Below, one piece after another: positions 1-9,936 of a DNA stretch of 52,122 nucleotides (position 1 is the stretch's first letter; each line of letters begins with the position of its first letter). The notes below the pieces were generated by a model. The model ran no database searches. It saw only the letters and a program-made list of their open reading frames with translations, and was not told where the DNA came from. The stretch spans positions 1-52,122 of the forward strand of contig WRKJ01000104.1 in the NCBI GenBank assembly GCA_009778135.1, in the 5' to 3' direction. This DNA comes from Defluviitaleaceae bacterium. Its GTDB lineage: Bacteria > Bacillota_I > Bacilli_A > MOL361 > Turicibacteraceae. The translations under genes were made by a program, and so were the position numbers.

Positions 1-1299
1 TTTTGTATTCATAATCGAATCATTAAATCCAAAAGAAAACATAAGCAACGCACAAGAAGCCGCCATACCAAGCACGATGACTAGAAATCGCCCTTTATTG
101 CGAAAGGCATTTTTTAATGTATAACGTGTATTAAAAGTGAAACTTTTCCACAAAAATTCAATGTGTTCAATGAAAATCTTATTGCCACCTTTGGGAAGTC
201 TTGGGCTCATGGCATGTGCAGGCATTACCTGAAGTATCCCTAACAAAGCTATCCAGCTAGATAAGACACACAGGATAATAGAAGTTATCGTTGCACTCAA
301 CCACAAAGCAGGATAAAAAGCAAAACCAAGTGTTGGAACGATAAACACTGCCGAAAACATGTTAATGACAATGTCAGTCAAAAAGATGGCAGTCGTACAA
401 CCAATCATTGCACCAACGATTGCGGTAAAGAAAAATTGAGACAGATAAACGAAAATAATTCTTTTATTAGATGTTCCAAGAGCCTTCATAATGCCGATTT
501 GTTTTCTATCTTTTTGGATCGTACGTGAAAGGACAATATATGTGATGACCACAATGAGGACAGCAAATATAAAAGGGAAAATATAAGCAAAAGTGACAAA
601 TTGTTCCAAAGCATCACGATACATTTGGTAATTTACTTGTCCTTGGCGCTGTAAGTGATGAAAAGCACCAATCGCTTGTCCTGCCTCAGTTATGTCAAAA
701 TGATCATCAGTCATGACGACAATTTCATTATCATTTTCAGCAAAAAAGTCTCTGGTAACAAATATAACACCAAAAACATCTGCTCCAGCTATTGGATTGC
801 GTTCATTTTGAACCAAATAAATATATTCGGGGGAATACGCAATGCCAGTTATTTGTAGTTCTCTATGACCAACTACAATTGTATCGCCAATCAAAAGATC
901 CATCGCATTCGCATTCTGTCTAAGTAAAACACCTTCCATTTGATTGCTAGGTAGCCTACCGTCATCAAGATGGAGTGTGTTTATATCATGAGTTAATGAA
1001 ATGGCTCGAATCATTTGTTCGTCATTTCTAAAATCATGAACGACTCGCCCCTCTGATCGTAAAACACCATCAAAACCAGATAATAACGCCACACTTTCAT
1101 GATCAAATACACCATAAAAAGTCACATCTGCATAATTGTGGTCACTGAAAAATTGATCCGCTGTTTCCTCATATCGCATAAGAATTGTAAACAGTGTAAC
1201 AAAAAAGGAAACACCCACAGCTAATAGCAGAATAAGTCCCAATAATTGAGGGATATGGCGCCGCATTTTTCGTGAGACCAGTCGTAAAGGAGATTTCAT
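1..1299 (-). CDS. ABC transporter permease, MacB/FtsX type (3' end outside window)
   Basis: The frame is open from an ATG at 1299 to the window edge, about 433 codons, so the C-terminus is missing. The N-terminus has a short basic stretch and a membrane segment at about residues 17-41. A soluble extracytoplasmic region of about 170 residues follows, then a cluster of membrane helices around an FtsX-like core (visible: QIGIMKALGTSNKR), then a second basic stretch and the start of another helix. This is the layout of FtsX/MacB-family permeases that work with LolD/MacB-type ATPases. Its start overlaps the stop of the ATPase gene (TAATG), so the two are probably translationally coupled. It is the last visible gene of the 9.8-kb lipid-like operon, which suggests export or extraction of that operon's product from the membrane; the substrate is unknown. 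Confidence 0.9.
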   Translation of the reverse strand, partial: MKSPLRLVSRKMRRHIPQLLGLILLLAVGVSFFVTLFTILMRYEETADQFFSDHNYADVTFYGVFDHESVALLSGFDGVLRSEGRVVHDFRNDEQMIRAISLTHDINTLHLDDGRLPSNQMEGVLLRQNANAMDLLIGDTIVVGHRELQITGIAYSPEYIYLVQNERNPIAGADVFGVIFVTRDFFAENDNEIVVMTDDHFDITEAGQAIGAFHHLQRQGQVNYQMYRDALEQFVTFAYIFPFIFAVLIVVITYIVLSRTIQKDRKQIGIMKALGTSNKRIIFVYLSQFFFTAIVGAMIGCTTAIFLTDIVINMFSAVFIVPTLGFAFYPALWLSATITSIILCVLSSWIALLGILQVMPAHAMSPRLPKGGNKIFIEHIEFLWKSFTFNTRYTLKNAFRNKGRFLVIVLGMAASCALLMFSFGFNDSIMNTK

Positions 1300-2003
1300 T
1301 ACCAAACCACCTCTTTTGGTGAAAGTGGAAAATCATTTTCAGTGATAGAGCGAATTTCACCACTTCTCATCGTTATCACAATATCTGCTATTTTTGCTAT
1401 TTCCTGATTATGTGTAATCAATAAAACCGAAGCATTTTGTTTTTTCTGAACTTCCCTTAAAACTTCCAAAACCTTAATACCTGTATGGAAATCCAATGCG
1501 CCTGTCGGTTCATCACACAATAATACTTTTGGATTTTTTGCAATCGCACGAGCGATGGAGACCCGTTGCTGTTCACCACCAGAAAGTTCAGCAGGGTAGT
1601 GGTTCATGCGCCTTAACAAACCAACCACGGTTAATGCTCTTACCGCATTAGTTCGAGGTAATCCCGAGAGTTCGGTTGAAAATTCTACATTTTCAAGGGC
1701 AGTTAAATCGGGTAGCAGATTGTAACTTTGAAAAACAAATCCGATGTTTTCACCACGGAAACGCGTCATTTGCTTTTTATTAAAACTTGTGATATCAGTC
1801 TTGTAAAAATCAATCTTACCACTGGTTGGTTTATCCATACAACCAAGCATATTAAGCAAAGTTGATTTTCCAGAACCACTTGCACCCAAAATAACAACAA
1901 ACTTGCCACTTGGAATGGTGATACTCACATTATCCAAAGCAAGAACCCTAGCCTCTCCCTTGCCATATTCTTTAATTAAATTATTGACTGTAAAAAGGTT
2001 CAT
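1299..2003 (-). CDS. ABC transporter ATP-binding protein, LolD/MacB family
   Basis: This 234-residue ATPase has every expected motif: Walker A GASGSGKS (residues 40-47), Q-loop Q92, signature LSGGEQQR (140-147) and Walker B with DEPTGAL (164-170). The sequence from residue 40 to 60 ([11 protein letters not shown]) is typical of the LolD/MacB/YknY group, which drives mechanotransmission-type transporters or lipoprotein/lipid extraction. Its start lies 23 bp inside the end of the AMP-ligase gene and its stop overlaps the permease start, so all three are likely translated from one mRNA. The function as an energiser is secure; the substrate is not. Confidence 0.95.
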   Translation of the reverse strand: MNLFTVNNLIKEYGKGEARVLALDNVSITIPSGKFVVILGASGSGKSTLLNMLGCMDKPTSGKIDFYKTDITSFNKKQMTRFRGENIGFVFQSYNLLPDLTALENVEFSTELSGLPRTNAVRALTVVGLLRRMNHYPAELSGGEQQRVSIARAIAKNPKVLLCDEPTGALDFHTGIKVLEVLREVQKKQNASVLLITHNQEIAKIADIVITMRSGEIRSITENDFPLSPKEVVW

Positions 2004-3348
2004 TTGTCATCATCTCTCTAACGTGATTATAATTTATTTTAGCACCATGTCGCTTATCCATTGGCAAATTTTCAACGATAACAACACGTTCAATTTTAAA
2101 AGCCGCTAATGCACTCAAAATCTGTTTTTCAGTTGGACCATTCTCCTCGATGACAACAACCCTGCTATCTGACACATTCAAAACAGCACCACGAATGCCA
2201 AAGTGGTCATCTAATACACATTCAACGGCAAAAGGATGAAGTATCCCATGTCGATCTTTAATCGTTTGGCTAACCCTGCCTGTCAACCACAAAAGACCAT
2301 CTTCATCAAAAAATCCAGTATCACCTGTTGGGTGCCACGCACCAACACCATCCTTTGCTAAAACAATTGCACCACGAACCAAAATCTCGCTTTCCTCACC
2401 AATCATACACTCAACCTCAGGGATGACACGCCCTACTGGCAAACCATGTCCCAGTTTAATCTTTTTAAGCATTGCCTCCCCAACCTCAGACCACCTTATA
2501 TGTGCAATCGGTTCAGCTTCTGTTGACCCATAAACGATATGTAACGCAATGTGCTTAGGTACTTTTTCTGCAACACTTGGATAAACGGGTGCACCACCAA
2601 GATAAATCACTTTCACCATTGGCAGATGACTGTATTGCAATAAATCAGCAATGAGCTTCGGTGAGCCAATTAATCGATTGATTCCTTCTTTCTCAATACT
2701 TTTAGCTAATTCTTTAGGAATAACTTTTGTTTTATAACGCTTTTTCGGCAAAACAGTTGTTATATTAGAAAGGAGATTAGCAACTGTAAAAATAGCAAGT
2801 GTCCCTAAGTCTTTGTGATCGGATGAAAAATCTGCATGTTTTGATAATACGTCATATTGATCCATTAAAAAGCCATGACTTCGAATAACGACTTTAGGCG
2901 TCCCTGTTGTTCCACTGGTAAAAGTTAAGACAGCAGGATGTTCATTATCTAAATCCAGATGTGTGATCTCATCACCTTTTTCACTCACTTTTAATACCTT
3001 AACTTTTCGAAGTGCAGGATATTTTAATCGTACCAAGCCAGTTACATGATCACAAATCATCGCTTTTGGTTGTAGTCTAACAATCGCATCATTAACAAAA
3101 TCCACGCCACGAGAAAAGTCAATAAAAATAGGAACTGCACCTATTGCCCATGTCCCAATGAAAGTTTGATATAAAGAGATTGACAAGGGAATGAATATTA
3201 AAATATAATCAGCTTTATTAATTCCTTGCTCCCCCATATCGCTGCCAAAACGAAGCCCTTGTTCTAGAAGGTCGGCAAAAGAAATCTTCTTCTTACCTTG
3301 AATCAAGGCAATCTTACTACTTCTTTCCAAACGGTCTAACATATTCAT
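1981..3348 (-). CDS. Acyl-AMP ligase (ANL superfamily)
   Basis: This 455-residue adenylate-forming enzyme would activate a carboxylic acid as acyl-AMP, possibly onward to CoA. The phosphate loop TFTSGTTGTPK is at residues 142-152, the YGSTEAEP motif (A5-like) at 273-280, and the ribose-binding TGD at 341-343. The C-terminal subdomain carries a lysine in RHGAKI (433-438), at the position of the catalytic A10 lysine. From memory, the GSTEAEP and RHxAKI wording resembles the OleC-like/uncharacterised fatty-acyl-AMP ligase branch more than classical acyl-CoA synthetases; that is only an impression. A ribosome site (GTAGGA) precedes the ATG at 3348. The gene sits 16 bp after the GNAT gene and overlaps the ABC ATPase, so it belongs to the lipid-like operon. 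Confidence 0.88.
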   Translation of the reverse strand: MNMLDRLERSSKIALIQGKKKISFADLLEQGLRFGSDMGEQGINKADYILIFIPLSISLYQTFIGTWAIGAVPIFIDFSRGVDFVNDAIVRLQPKAMICDHVTGLVRLKYPALRKVKVLKVSEKGDEITHLDLDNEHPAVLTFTSGTTGTPKVVIRSHGFLMDQYDVLSKHADFSSDHKDLGTLAIFTVANLLSNITTVLPKKRYKTKVIPKELAKSIEKEGINRLIGSPKLIADLLQYSHLPMVKVIYLGGAPVYPSVAEKVPKHIALHIVYGSTEAEPIAHIRWSEVGEAMLKKIKLGHGLPVGRVIPEVECMIGEESEILVRGAIVLAKDGVGAWHPTGDTGFFDEDGLLWLTGRVSQTIKDRHGILHPFAVECVLDDHFGIRGAVLNVSDSRVVVIEENGPTEKQILSALAAFKIERVVIVENLPMDKRHGAKINYNHVREMMTNEPFYSQ

Positions 3349-3364
3349 AAACGCATCCTACCTT

Positions 3365-4120
3365 CTACCTTTTTAATCCGTATAATGTATACTCACGGAA
3401 GATTTTTCCACCATATCTTGTCGCCGCTTTGCGCGACGTATTATCTTCAGCCATCAAAGCAGCGATGCTTGTTTTGATTCCCATCTTTTCAGCTTTAACA
3501 AGTACTGCATTGACAATCATTCCACCGATACCAGCAAAACGATATTCAGGCACCACAGCAACTGTTTTCACAATCAATATGCCATTTGTAACAAAGGCGA
3601 GTAAAAAGCCAACAACCTTCTGATCCATCTCAGCAACTAAAATAAAATCATGATCCATCCGATTAAATCTTGGTAAATATAGGGCTTCAAATTCAGCATA
3701 GCTAATCGGATGAAATAAAAAATTATTTGTAAAACTAGCCATTGATATCTCATACATTGTCTGTAACATCTCATGTACATCTCCTGATTTAAATCCACGA
3801 ATATTGACCCTTTCACTCTCCTTATAGGGTTTTATATTTTTGACTGGGCCTTTTGCACTAAAATATTTCTTAATCGGTACAAAACCTAAGTCAGTGTAAA
3901 CATCATTATACCAAAGTGGATTACTAGGTTCCATTGGAAAGCTTGGACTTCCATCAGTATAACTAACAAGACGATAATGATACCAAGTCGAACCATCAAT
4001 GGGTGCAATAATTTCATCATGTTCAGCCAATTCCTTCATATAACGGGTCAGTTTCTCTTTTCCGTCTTGAATATCGTTCATTTCAAAATTCCCAATATAA
4101 CCTTTATCTTTATATATCAT
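3365..4120 (-). CDS. GNAT-family N-acetyltransferase
   Basis: The 251-residue protein ends in a GNAT fold: strands around FILVAEMDQKVVGFLLAFV, then the acetyl-CoA loop in VVPEYRFAGIGGMIVNAV (RxxGxG at about residues 196-201) and the final NTSRKAATRYGGKIFREYTLY segment. About 100 residues before the GNAT domain form an extra N-terminal region of unknown role. The start has a strong GGAGGT site about 6 nt upstream. It lies between the kinase-like gene (17-bp gap) and the AMP ligase (16-bp gap). In context it could acylate the amino group that the BtaA-like enzyme would introduce, but this is inference; the acceptor is not visible from sequence. Confidence 0.85.
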   Translation of the reverse strand: MIYKDKGYIGNFEMNDIQDGKEKLTRYMKELAEHDEIIAPIDGSTWYHYRLVSYTDGSPSFPMEPSNPLWYNDVYTDLGFVPIKKYFSAKGPVKNIKPYKESERVNIRGFKSGDVHEMLQTMYEISMASFTNNFLFHPISYAEFEALYLPRFNRMDHDFILVAEMDQKVVGFLLAFVTNGILIVKTVAVVPEYRFAGIGGMIVNAVLVKAEKMGIKTSIAALMAEDNTSRKAATRYGGKIFREYTLYGLKR

Positions 4121-4137
4121 TTTTTACCTCCAAATTT

Positions 4138-5457
4138 CTATGCGATAAATTGTGCTAAAACCAATGTAAAAATCAAGACGAGTGTACCGACAAAAAACTG
4201 ATGACCCATTAGTTTTTCCGCTGTAATATGTGGATAATTAAACTTCTTTGTCAAATAGAACGCAAAATTAATACTTAGAAGTAGGAATAATAAGTAGATG
4301 ATAAATGCCATATTTCCAAGCTCACTAAAAAGAAATGTGGGAATTGAAATGAAAACAATGGCTTTTAAAATACTACAAACCGAGGCGAAAACAGCAGAGC
4401 ATTGTTGATAGCTAATTAATCTATTGTAGGTATTGATGATTAAATGACAAGCAAAAGCCAATGAGAAGGCTAGGTATAAGATATCAGCATAAGCCGGGAG
4501 AAGTCTGGCAAAGATCAAACAACAAATCCCAATGATTGCGTTACATTCTACTACTTTGTAAGTAAGGGGAATTTGTCTTTCTTCTTTGGGCATCAAAGGC
4601 AGAATTCCAAACATAATAAACAACATCGCAGCGGGAATTAGCCAAATAACCCCCCCTTCTAATAAAATGATATAGGCCATTAACAAACTATAAACAATGG
4701 ATAGTTTTGTAACAGGCGTCAGCTTATAAATAATGAGACAGGGAATCATAAGCACCAACATGATGCCTATATTTGTGGCAATCGACGTTAATGATTGATT
4801 AACATAATACCTTAAAAAGGTAAGTGTTAAAACAGGCAGTAGTAAATTATCACTTCCATCAACAAAAACCATTTCAATTACTGCAGCTAATATGCCAATT
4901 AAGAAAGCAATCACCAAGACTTCTACGCGTCCGACCTCAGACATAAGTTGTAGCGGGATTAAGGTACAAAAGAACGCAACGATAAAGAGCATCATACTCC
5001 CTTCACCACTTTTCGCACCTTCTTCAAAATGGGAAATTCTAAATCGACCATACTTAACCCCTACAAGGGCTGCAATACTATCTGCAAATGTTAAAATAGC
5101 CATTGGAATCAAATATTCATAAGGTTCTTGGTGTAGCATGAAAACAGCAAGAATAGCAGCAAGAAAGTAGAATTCGCCGAAGGATTTTCGTTCAACACCT
5201 AATAGTGCATTTCCTTTGCTCAATTTCTCGTTGAATCGGAGCAACGAAAACACTGAGATCGCTGTTATGACTAAATAAAAAACAGTCAAGCGATTCTCAA
5301 ACATAAAAGGAAATCCTAAACTGAAACAACCCACCCCTATGTGAACGGTTTTACGAGACCATTCAGCATTCAAGCCGACCTTAATAAATAGTTGTCCAAC
5401 CCCCATAAAGCTACCCAGAACCGCAAAAAAAACAATAAACCAAAACAAATCAGTCAT
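4138..5457 (-). CDS. Integral membrane polyprenol/phytol-kinase-like protein
   Basis: About 439 residues, almost all hydrophobic, with around a dozen membrane segments. The N-terminal half carries marks of the dolichol kinase/phytol kinase/CDP-lipid cytidylyltransferase superfamily (SEC59, VTE5): an early RKTVHIG (family pattern RKxxH) and TFADSIAALVGVKYGR, matching the conserved xxDxxAAxxGxxxG loop. Those enzymes phosphorylate a lipid alcohol with CTP or move CDP onto a lipid phosphate. The C-terminal 200 residues are a further membrane region not expected for a minimal kinase. I chose the ATG at 5457, preceded by GAGGTG; an in-frame GTG at 5469 is possible. It overlaps the end of the BtaA-like gene by 8 bp. 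Confidence 0.75.
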   Translation of the reverse strand: MTDLFWFIVFFAVLGSFMGVGQLFIKVGLNAEWSRKTVHIGVGCFSLGFPFMFENRLTVFYLVITAISVFSLLRFNEKLSKGNALLGVERKSFGEFYFLAAILAVFMLHQEPYEYLIPMAILTFADSIAALVGVKYGRFRISHFEEGAKSGEGSMMLFIVAFFCTLIPLQLMSEVGRVEVLVIAFLIGILAAVIEMVFVDGSDNLLLPVLTLTFLRYYVNQSLTSIATNIGIMLVLMIPCLIIYKLTPVTKLSIVYSLLMAYIILLEGGVIWLIPAAMLFIMFGILPLMPKEERQIPLTYKVVECNAIIGICCLIFARLLPAYADILYLAFSLAFACHLIINTYNRLISYQQCSAVFASVCSILKAIVFISIPTFLFSELGNMAFIIYLLFLLLSINFAFYLTKKFNYPHITAEKLMGHQFFVGTLVLIFTLVLAQFIA

Positions 5458-6574
5458 CACGCACCTCACTATTTCCGCCTAATACATCTAAATAAAACTT
5501 GCTATAAAAAAATGCCTTATCTTTGAGTAAAAACAAATCGTTTTTTTTCTGTGATGTTTTTATACCAAGCTTATCTCGCAAATTTTCACTACTTCGTGGC
5601 GCTAGAAAATTCCAGTAAGCATATCTAGTACCTATTTTAGACTTATTTGCCAGTGCCGTGTATAAGACATCCATTTCTTCTTGACTCATGTATTCAAAAA
5701 TATTACTCAAGTTAAATGCATCAATTTTATCCGAATGACTCGCGATAAAAGCTTCGATAGATATTTGTTGAAACTCAATTCGATCTAAGCTAGTCCTAAT
5801 TTTTTCATAATTCTCTGGTCGCAACGCATAAGGGAATACATCCGTGTAATGCCCTTTATACATAAACTGTAAATAAGGATTTTTACTTGGATCAAGGGTT
5901 GTAAAAGCATAAGACATTCGATCATGAATCCGATCAGCAACACTTCCTTCTACGTATTTAAAAAATTCTTTATCACGACCTAAACGCCCCAGTATAAAAC
6001 GTGAAAAAAAGAATTTACAAACCAGCTTAAAACGCAAGTTATTCCATGTTTTATCATAATAATGTGTCCGTTCATCTTCAGTTTTTGGTGCGAACAAATG
6101 ACTAAGTCGTTTTTGGCTATGAACCAATCTCACCAGCTTAGTTCTAAAAATCGCAAAATAACGATCCAATTTCCCTTGTGACATAAAACCTTTTTTGATT
6201 GCTTCTAGATGATTCTGCCAAAATTCACGAACATCATTGGGCATTTCAAGGGCATTAAAAGTAGCAAGGCGATCCATTTCCCCCTTAATAACCCCACCAA
6301 ATACCAAATGTTCTTGATGGCTTAGTTGCCTGTACATCGCTTTTCGCAATTCACAACAGGCAATTTGTGGGAAGCTTAAATCTATGGCATATACTTTCTT
6401 AACGCCCTTGGCAAGGAGAGCGAATGAGTTATCTCCAGCTGAGGCAATGGAAACAACAACATCTTTTGCTTTCAAATCTAAGGCTTCAATCAGTAAATCT
6501 GCATCTTCCCAAACCTGTGAATAACGGACAAAATCAAAGTTTGTGCGACTTTCAATATGCGTTTCCTTTTTCAA
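5450..6574 (-). CDS. BtaA-like (DUF3419) S-adenosylmethionine-dependent aminocarboxypropyl transferase
   Basis: The 374-residue protein begins with the DUF3419 hallmark RYSQVWEDADLLIEAL, then a Rossmann SAM-binding stretch VVSIASAGDNSFALLAKGVK and the acidic strand end VYAIDLS, and later FNLSNIFEYMS. Family members such as BtaA move the 3-amino-3-carboxypropyl group of SAM onto diacylglycerol, the first step of betaine lipid synthesis. BtaB, the N-methyltransferase that completes betaine lipids, is not in the window. The likely start is a TTG at 6574 behind GTGAGG; it overlaps the preceding gene by 23 bp. The acceptor here may be a glycerolipid or a prenyl compound, given the neighbouring UbiA and kinase genes. 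Confidence 0.82.
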   Translation of the reverse strand: MKKETHIESRTNFDFVRYSQVWEDADLLIEALDLKAKDVVVSIASAGDNSFALLAKGVKKVYAIDLSFPQIACCELRKAMYRQLSHQEHLVFGGVIKGEMDRLATFNALEMPNDVREFWQNHLEAIKKGFMSQGKLDRYFAIFRTKLVRLVHSQKRLSHLFAPKTEDERTHYYDKTWNNLRFKLVCKFFFSRFILGRLGRDKEFFKYVEGSVADRIHDRMSYAFTTLDPSKNPYLQFMYKGHYTDVFPYALRPENYEKIRTSLDRIEFQQISIEAFIASHSDKIDAFNLSNIFEYMSQEEMDVLYTALANKSKIGTRYAYWNFLAPRSSENLRDKLGIKTSQKKNDLFLLKDKAFFYSKFYLDVLGGNSEVRDD

Positions 6575-8930
6575 TGATCCTCACAACTCCTTTTTCACCA
6601 TCTAGTTCAATTAAATCTCCTGTTTCAATCGTTGTTGTTAAATGTTTAACAGATACAACAGCTGGAATTCCCATTTCTCTTACAACAATGGCTGTATGGG
6701 ATAATAGACTGCCATATTCAACTAAAACACCAGCTGACGGTGGAAACAACATAATCCATCCTGGATCTGTTCGTTTAGCTACTAGGATTTCACCGGCATG
6801 TATCGTTGCATCTTTTGGATTCGAAATAACTTTCGCACGTCCACGAACAATACCAGGACAGCAACCTAATCCAGTTAAAACATCGCCTGTCAATTCGATT
6901 TCTTGTTCCTTAATATGGCGTTTACTTAAACCGACACAGTCATAGGTCTCAAAACGGTTTTCATCAAAGTCACCATAGCTGGCATATTCAGTTTTTCTCA
7001 CTTCGATAAGTCCTTTTAAGTCCCATGTTGTGGCGCATCCTTCAATAAAGCTAAGAATTTCATTATACTCTAAATAGAAAATATCATCACGGGATTCAAT
7101 GACTTTAAAGCTTGCTAGCTGTGTCCCAATTTCTCTAAAAACGCTACGAACTGATCCAAAAGCCCTTGTTCGCTCAAATCTCAAATTTTCGCGATTTACA
7201 ATGGTTCGTCTTGCATGTTTTAAAATCCAATTGTAAAGAACTCGTTTAAGCCCTTTAATTTGGATTTTTTGCTCACTGTCATCAGCTTCTACTTGCTGTA
7301 GTTCTCCACGATGTAGCCGCTTTGCTAATGTTCCAATTGCTCGATACAAAGTTGTCGGATCATCATTTAAGGTTTCGCTCTCAAGTTTTAACTCATTGAT
7401 GCAACGGTCACCAAATTTATTTAAGTAAAAAGCTATTTTTGCTTTAATATCAGGTGGCAGATTTTCTTTTACCTTAGCAATAGGGTCAACAATAAAAGAT
7501 TGCGTTAATGCTTCATTGTCTTTAATGAGGATTGCCATCTCTTTAATAAGCTTTGCTGGTTCTGTACTAATAATGTCGCCGCTATGTTTTAATAAAGTAT
7601 TAAATTTATGCTCATCATCTATCTGACCCCATTTAGTAGATGTGGCCCTTAGCAAACCGTAAAAAATAGAAGCAAGGAAATCGTTAACAACAGGTGCATG
7701 CCATTTTTTAAATAGTTTATCTTCCAGTTCCCGATAGTATTGCGCTAGCTCAAAAAGGCTCAAACCACTTAAATCTTTACGCAACACTTCATCTAGCATC
7801 ATGTAAAATTTTTTTACTTGTTTAGGATTTTGACGATGATGTTTAGATAACTTTAAAATGACTGTAAAGATGGTTGATTTTGAAGGTGGCGGTAATAACT
7901 TTCTCACTTCATCAGATAAGCCCTCTTTCACCCCCATCATTTGTTCCATAAACCTTGCATTGTTTTTATAACCTGGTAAAACAGCAATTAATTTGTACCA
8001 TGATAGTAAATTATAGTAAACTTGCCCATTATGCAGCCCTAACATATGGGTTAAGCTATAGTCTTCTTCTTGAATTTTCTCTTCTTTAATTCCCATAACC
8101 CTTCCCATATCCCGATACACATGTCCATAAACAGATCGAATAAAGGAAAATGTCAATGGTGTTGTGACACCATTATAACTTTCGGCAATGTTGCTATTAT
8201 CCCAAATATTAATGTGGTCTGACTTAACTGTGATTTTTTTAAGTGACGTTATTGGGCGAGATTGTAATAAATAAAGCTGCCCCTTTTCATAAGCCCACTC
8301 AATATCTTGCAAATGACCAAAAAATTGACTAAGGGCTCGACATAGTTTGGCAATTTCTAAGCACTGCGCTTTGCTTAAAATGCCTTCACCTGTTACAACA
8401 TCATCAATAACTGTGAAGTCTTCACCATCAACAAGACCCTCGACTAATTTATCTCCTAAACCAGCAACGGCTGAAATGACACACTCCTTTGTGTTTCCAG
8501 TTATCGGATTGGCAGAAAAAGCCACGCCTGCAACATCTGCGTTTACCATTTTTTGAACCAAAACAGCTGGTGCCGTAACATCAGTCATGTTATTTTCTTT
8601 TAAATAAGCCTGAATTCTCGTACTTGTATGTGAATTTTGAACAAGGGCAATTTTTTCTAATACATCCGCCTTTGAGACATTTAAATATGTTTCAAATTGC
8701 CCAGCAAAAGAATGATGAACGCCATCCTCCATCTGAGATGATGACCTAACTGCAAACAATGATTCATCATCAAAATCAGATAACATTTCTATGATTTCTT
8801 GTTCTGAACATTCACCACTGCTTACAGCAAACCAAACGGGGATTTGACAATCTACAACTTGCAGTCGCGCAAGGGATAAAGCTTTTGCACCAATTTTACT
8901 TGATTCATAATTAAACGGGGTATAAATCAT
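6552..8930 (-). CDS. PEP-synthase/rifampin-phosphotransferase-like enzyme
   Basis: About 792 residues with an N-terminal PPDK-type ATP-grasp domain (VRSSSQMED, SFAGQFETYL, then DIEWAYEKGQLYLLQSRPI closing it near residue 235). A long middle region of about 440 residues follows, then a C-terminal phosphohistidine swivel domain with GSLLSHTAIVVREMGIPAVV; the phosphorylated His is at about residue 745. There is no PEP/pyruvate-binding barrel after it. This is the architecture of rifampin phosphotransferase, where ATP is split and the beta-phosphate goes via His to a small molecule. In this operon the acceptor is probably a pathway intermediate. The ATG at 8930 has AGGAG 9 nt upstream; TTG at 8939 is the alternative. 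Confidence 0.82.
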   Translation of the reverse strand: MIYTPFNYESSKIGAKALSLARLQVVDCQIPVWFAVSSGECSEQEIIEMLSDFDDESLFAVRSSSQMEDGVHHSFAGQFETYLNVSKADVLEKIALVQNSHTSTRIQAYLKENNMTDVTAPAVLVQKMVNADVAGVAFSANPITGNTKECVISAVAGLGDKLVEGLVDGEDFTVIDDVVTGEGILSKAQCLEIAKLCRALSQFFGHLQDIEWAYEKGQLYLLQSRPITSLKKITVKSDHINIWDNSNIAESYNGVTTPLTFSFIRSVYGHVYRDMGRVMGIKEEKIQEEDYSLTHMLGLHNGQVYYNLLSWYKLIAVLPGYKNNARFMEQMMGVKEGLSDEVRKLLPPPSKSTIFTVILKLSKHHRQNPKQVKKFYMMLDEVLRKDLSGLSLFELAQYYRELEDKLFKKWHAPVVNDFLASIFYGLLRATSTKWGQIDDEHKFNTLLKHSGDIISTEPAKLIKEMAILIKDNEALTQSFIVDPIAKVKENLPPDIKAKIAFYLNKFGDRCINELKLESETLNDDPTTLYRAIGTLAKRLHRGELQQVEADDSEQKIQIKGLKRVLYNWILKHARRTIVNRENLRFERTRAFGSVRSVFREIGTQLASFKVIESRDDIFYLEYNEILSFIEGCATTWDLKGLIEVRKTEYASYGDFDENRFETYDCVGLSKRHIKEQEIELTGDVLTGLGCCPGIVRGRAKVISNPKDATIHAGEILVAKRTDPGWIMLFPPSAGVLVEYGSLLSHTAIVVREMGIPAVVSVKHLTTTIETGDLIELDGEKGVVRIIEKGNAY

Positions 8931-8942
8931 CTTCAACAACTC

Positions 8943-9827
8943 CTAGATCCAGCTAGTAACACCTAATGCAAGATAAACAAATAGGAACCAAATAGCCGGA
9001 AATATTTTGAAAAATTTAGCATTCTTTTTAGCGGGAACCTTTATAAATTTAGTCGAAAAATAAATTGCAATGAGATACAGCGGCGCAAATATGGCTAAGA
9101 TGGTTCTGCTTGATTCAATGATATAGGCTGAAATAATGACTGCAATTAAAGAAGCGGCAACACATACTAACCAAACAATAACTGATTTTTTAACACCCCA
9201 AACAGCAGTATAGGTCGCAACGCCTTCTTCTTCCTCTTCTTCAGAACGAAGTTTTCTTCCTACTTCTAATACCAAGCCAGTAGCGTAGCCAGCCAGTAGA
9301 TAAGGAACTAATTCAATCAGAAATCCATGGGATATCCACTCGATTGAAGTGATGTAAAAGTTAATAAGCAACATCATAACCATATGACTTAACAAATAGA
9401 GTGTATGTTGCTGCTTCAACCAGTCAGCAACGCCAAATTCAAAACTCATCAACGCAAACCAAGCATAAACAATTAATAAAATAGGAAGAAGTCTAATATC
9501 TAGCCAAAAGGTTAACCCTATTTGAATCAAAACCAGAATAATCCCTAAATACTTTAATTCCATTAATGTAATAAGACCTCTCGGAACAGCGCGATAGGGG
9601 CGATATTTTTTATCCTCTTCATAATCCTTATGCTCATCAGCAATACGGAGCAACATAAACCAGATTAATGTGATAAAAATTCCTACAACATACTGAGCTG
9701 GAGAAGGAGAAGCACGATGGCTCAATCGATATGAGTAACTAATCCCACTCACTGTAAATACAATAATCATCGGTATGTATTGGGCCAACGGAAATCTTTC
9801 TTTTTGATAAATCCACCATTTCTTCAT
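8943..9827 (-). CDS. UbiA-family prenyltransferase
   Basis: The 294-residue membrane protein has about eight or nine hydrophobic helices. After the second helix comes the first aspartate-rich motif RIADEHKDYEEDK followed by YRPYRAVPRGLI, the standard UbiA prenyl-diphosphate site. The second motif region reads EVGRKLRSEEEEEEGVATY, a variant of the usual second DxxxD rich in Glu. UbiA enzymes transfer prenyl chains to aromatic or glycerol-phosphate acceptors. It is the first gene of the operon, and the next starts almost at once. No menaquinone genes are nearby, so MenA is unlikely; the acidic variant motif suggests a separate subfamily. Acceptor and chain length cannot be read from sequence. 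Confidence 0.88.
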   Translation of the reverse strand: MKKWWIYQKERFPLAQYIPMIIVFTVSGISYSYRLSHRASPSPAQYVVGIFITLIWFMLLRIADEHKDYEEDKKYRPYRAVPRGLITLMELKYLGIILVLIQIGLTFWLDIRLLPILLIVYAWFALMSFEFGVADWLKQQHTLYLLSHMVMMLLINFYITSIEWISHGFLIELVPYLLAGYATGLVLEVGRKLRSEEEEEEGVATYTAVWGVKKSVIVWLVCVAASLIAVIISAYIIESSRTILAIFAPLYLIAIYFSTKFIKVPAKKNAKFFKIFPAIWFLFVYLALGVTSWI

Positions 9828-9881
9828 TTGATCACCACTTTCAAAAAATTATTCGACTTCAATTGCTACTAGAAAAATGGC

Positions 9882-9926
9882 AGACAAGCACGCTCACTTT
9901 AAGTAGACTTATGTAGATACTTGTCT
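9882..9926 (-). promoter_or_regulatory. Inverted repeat in the leader of the UbiA-BtaA-like operon
   Basis: AGACAAG (9882-9888) and CTTGTCT (9920-9926) form a perfect 7-bp inverted repeat 31 nt apart, with a smaller palindrome TAAGT-AG-ACTTA (9900-9911) inside. It lies between the predicted transcription start (about 9930) and the UbiA start codon. It could be a leader hairpin or an operator for a dimeric regulator; there is no independent support. Confidence 0.35.
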
Positions 9927-9936
9927 AATAAGCTCA

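Noticed and set aside
5450-6574. Complete betaine lipid pathway
   Set aside because: Only the BtaA-like step is seen; no BtaB methyltransferase or BtaA-BtaB fusion is in the window.
8943-9827. MenA or UbiA of quinone biosynthesis
   Set aside because: No quinone genes nearby, a Glu-rich variant second motif and placement at the head of the unusual operon argue for another acceptor.
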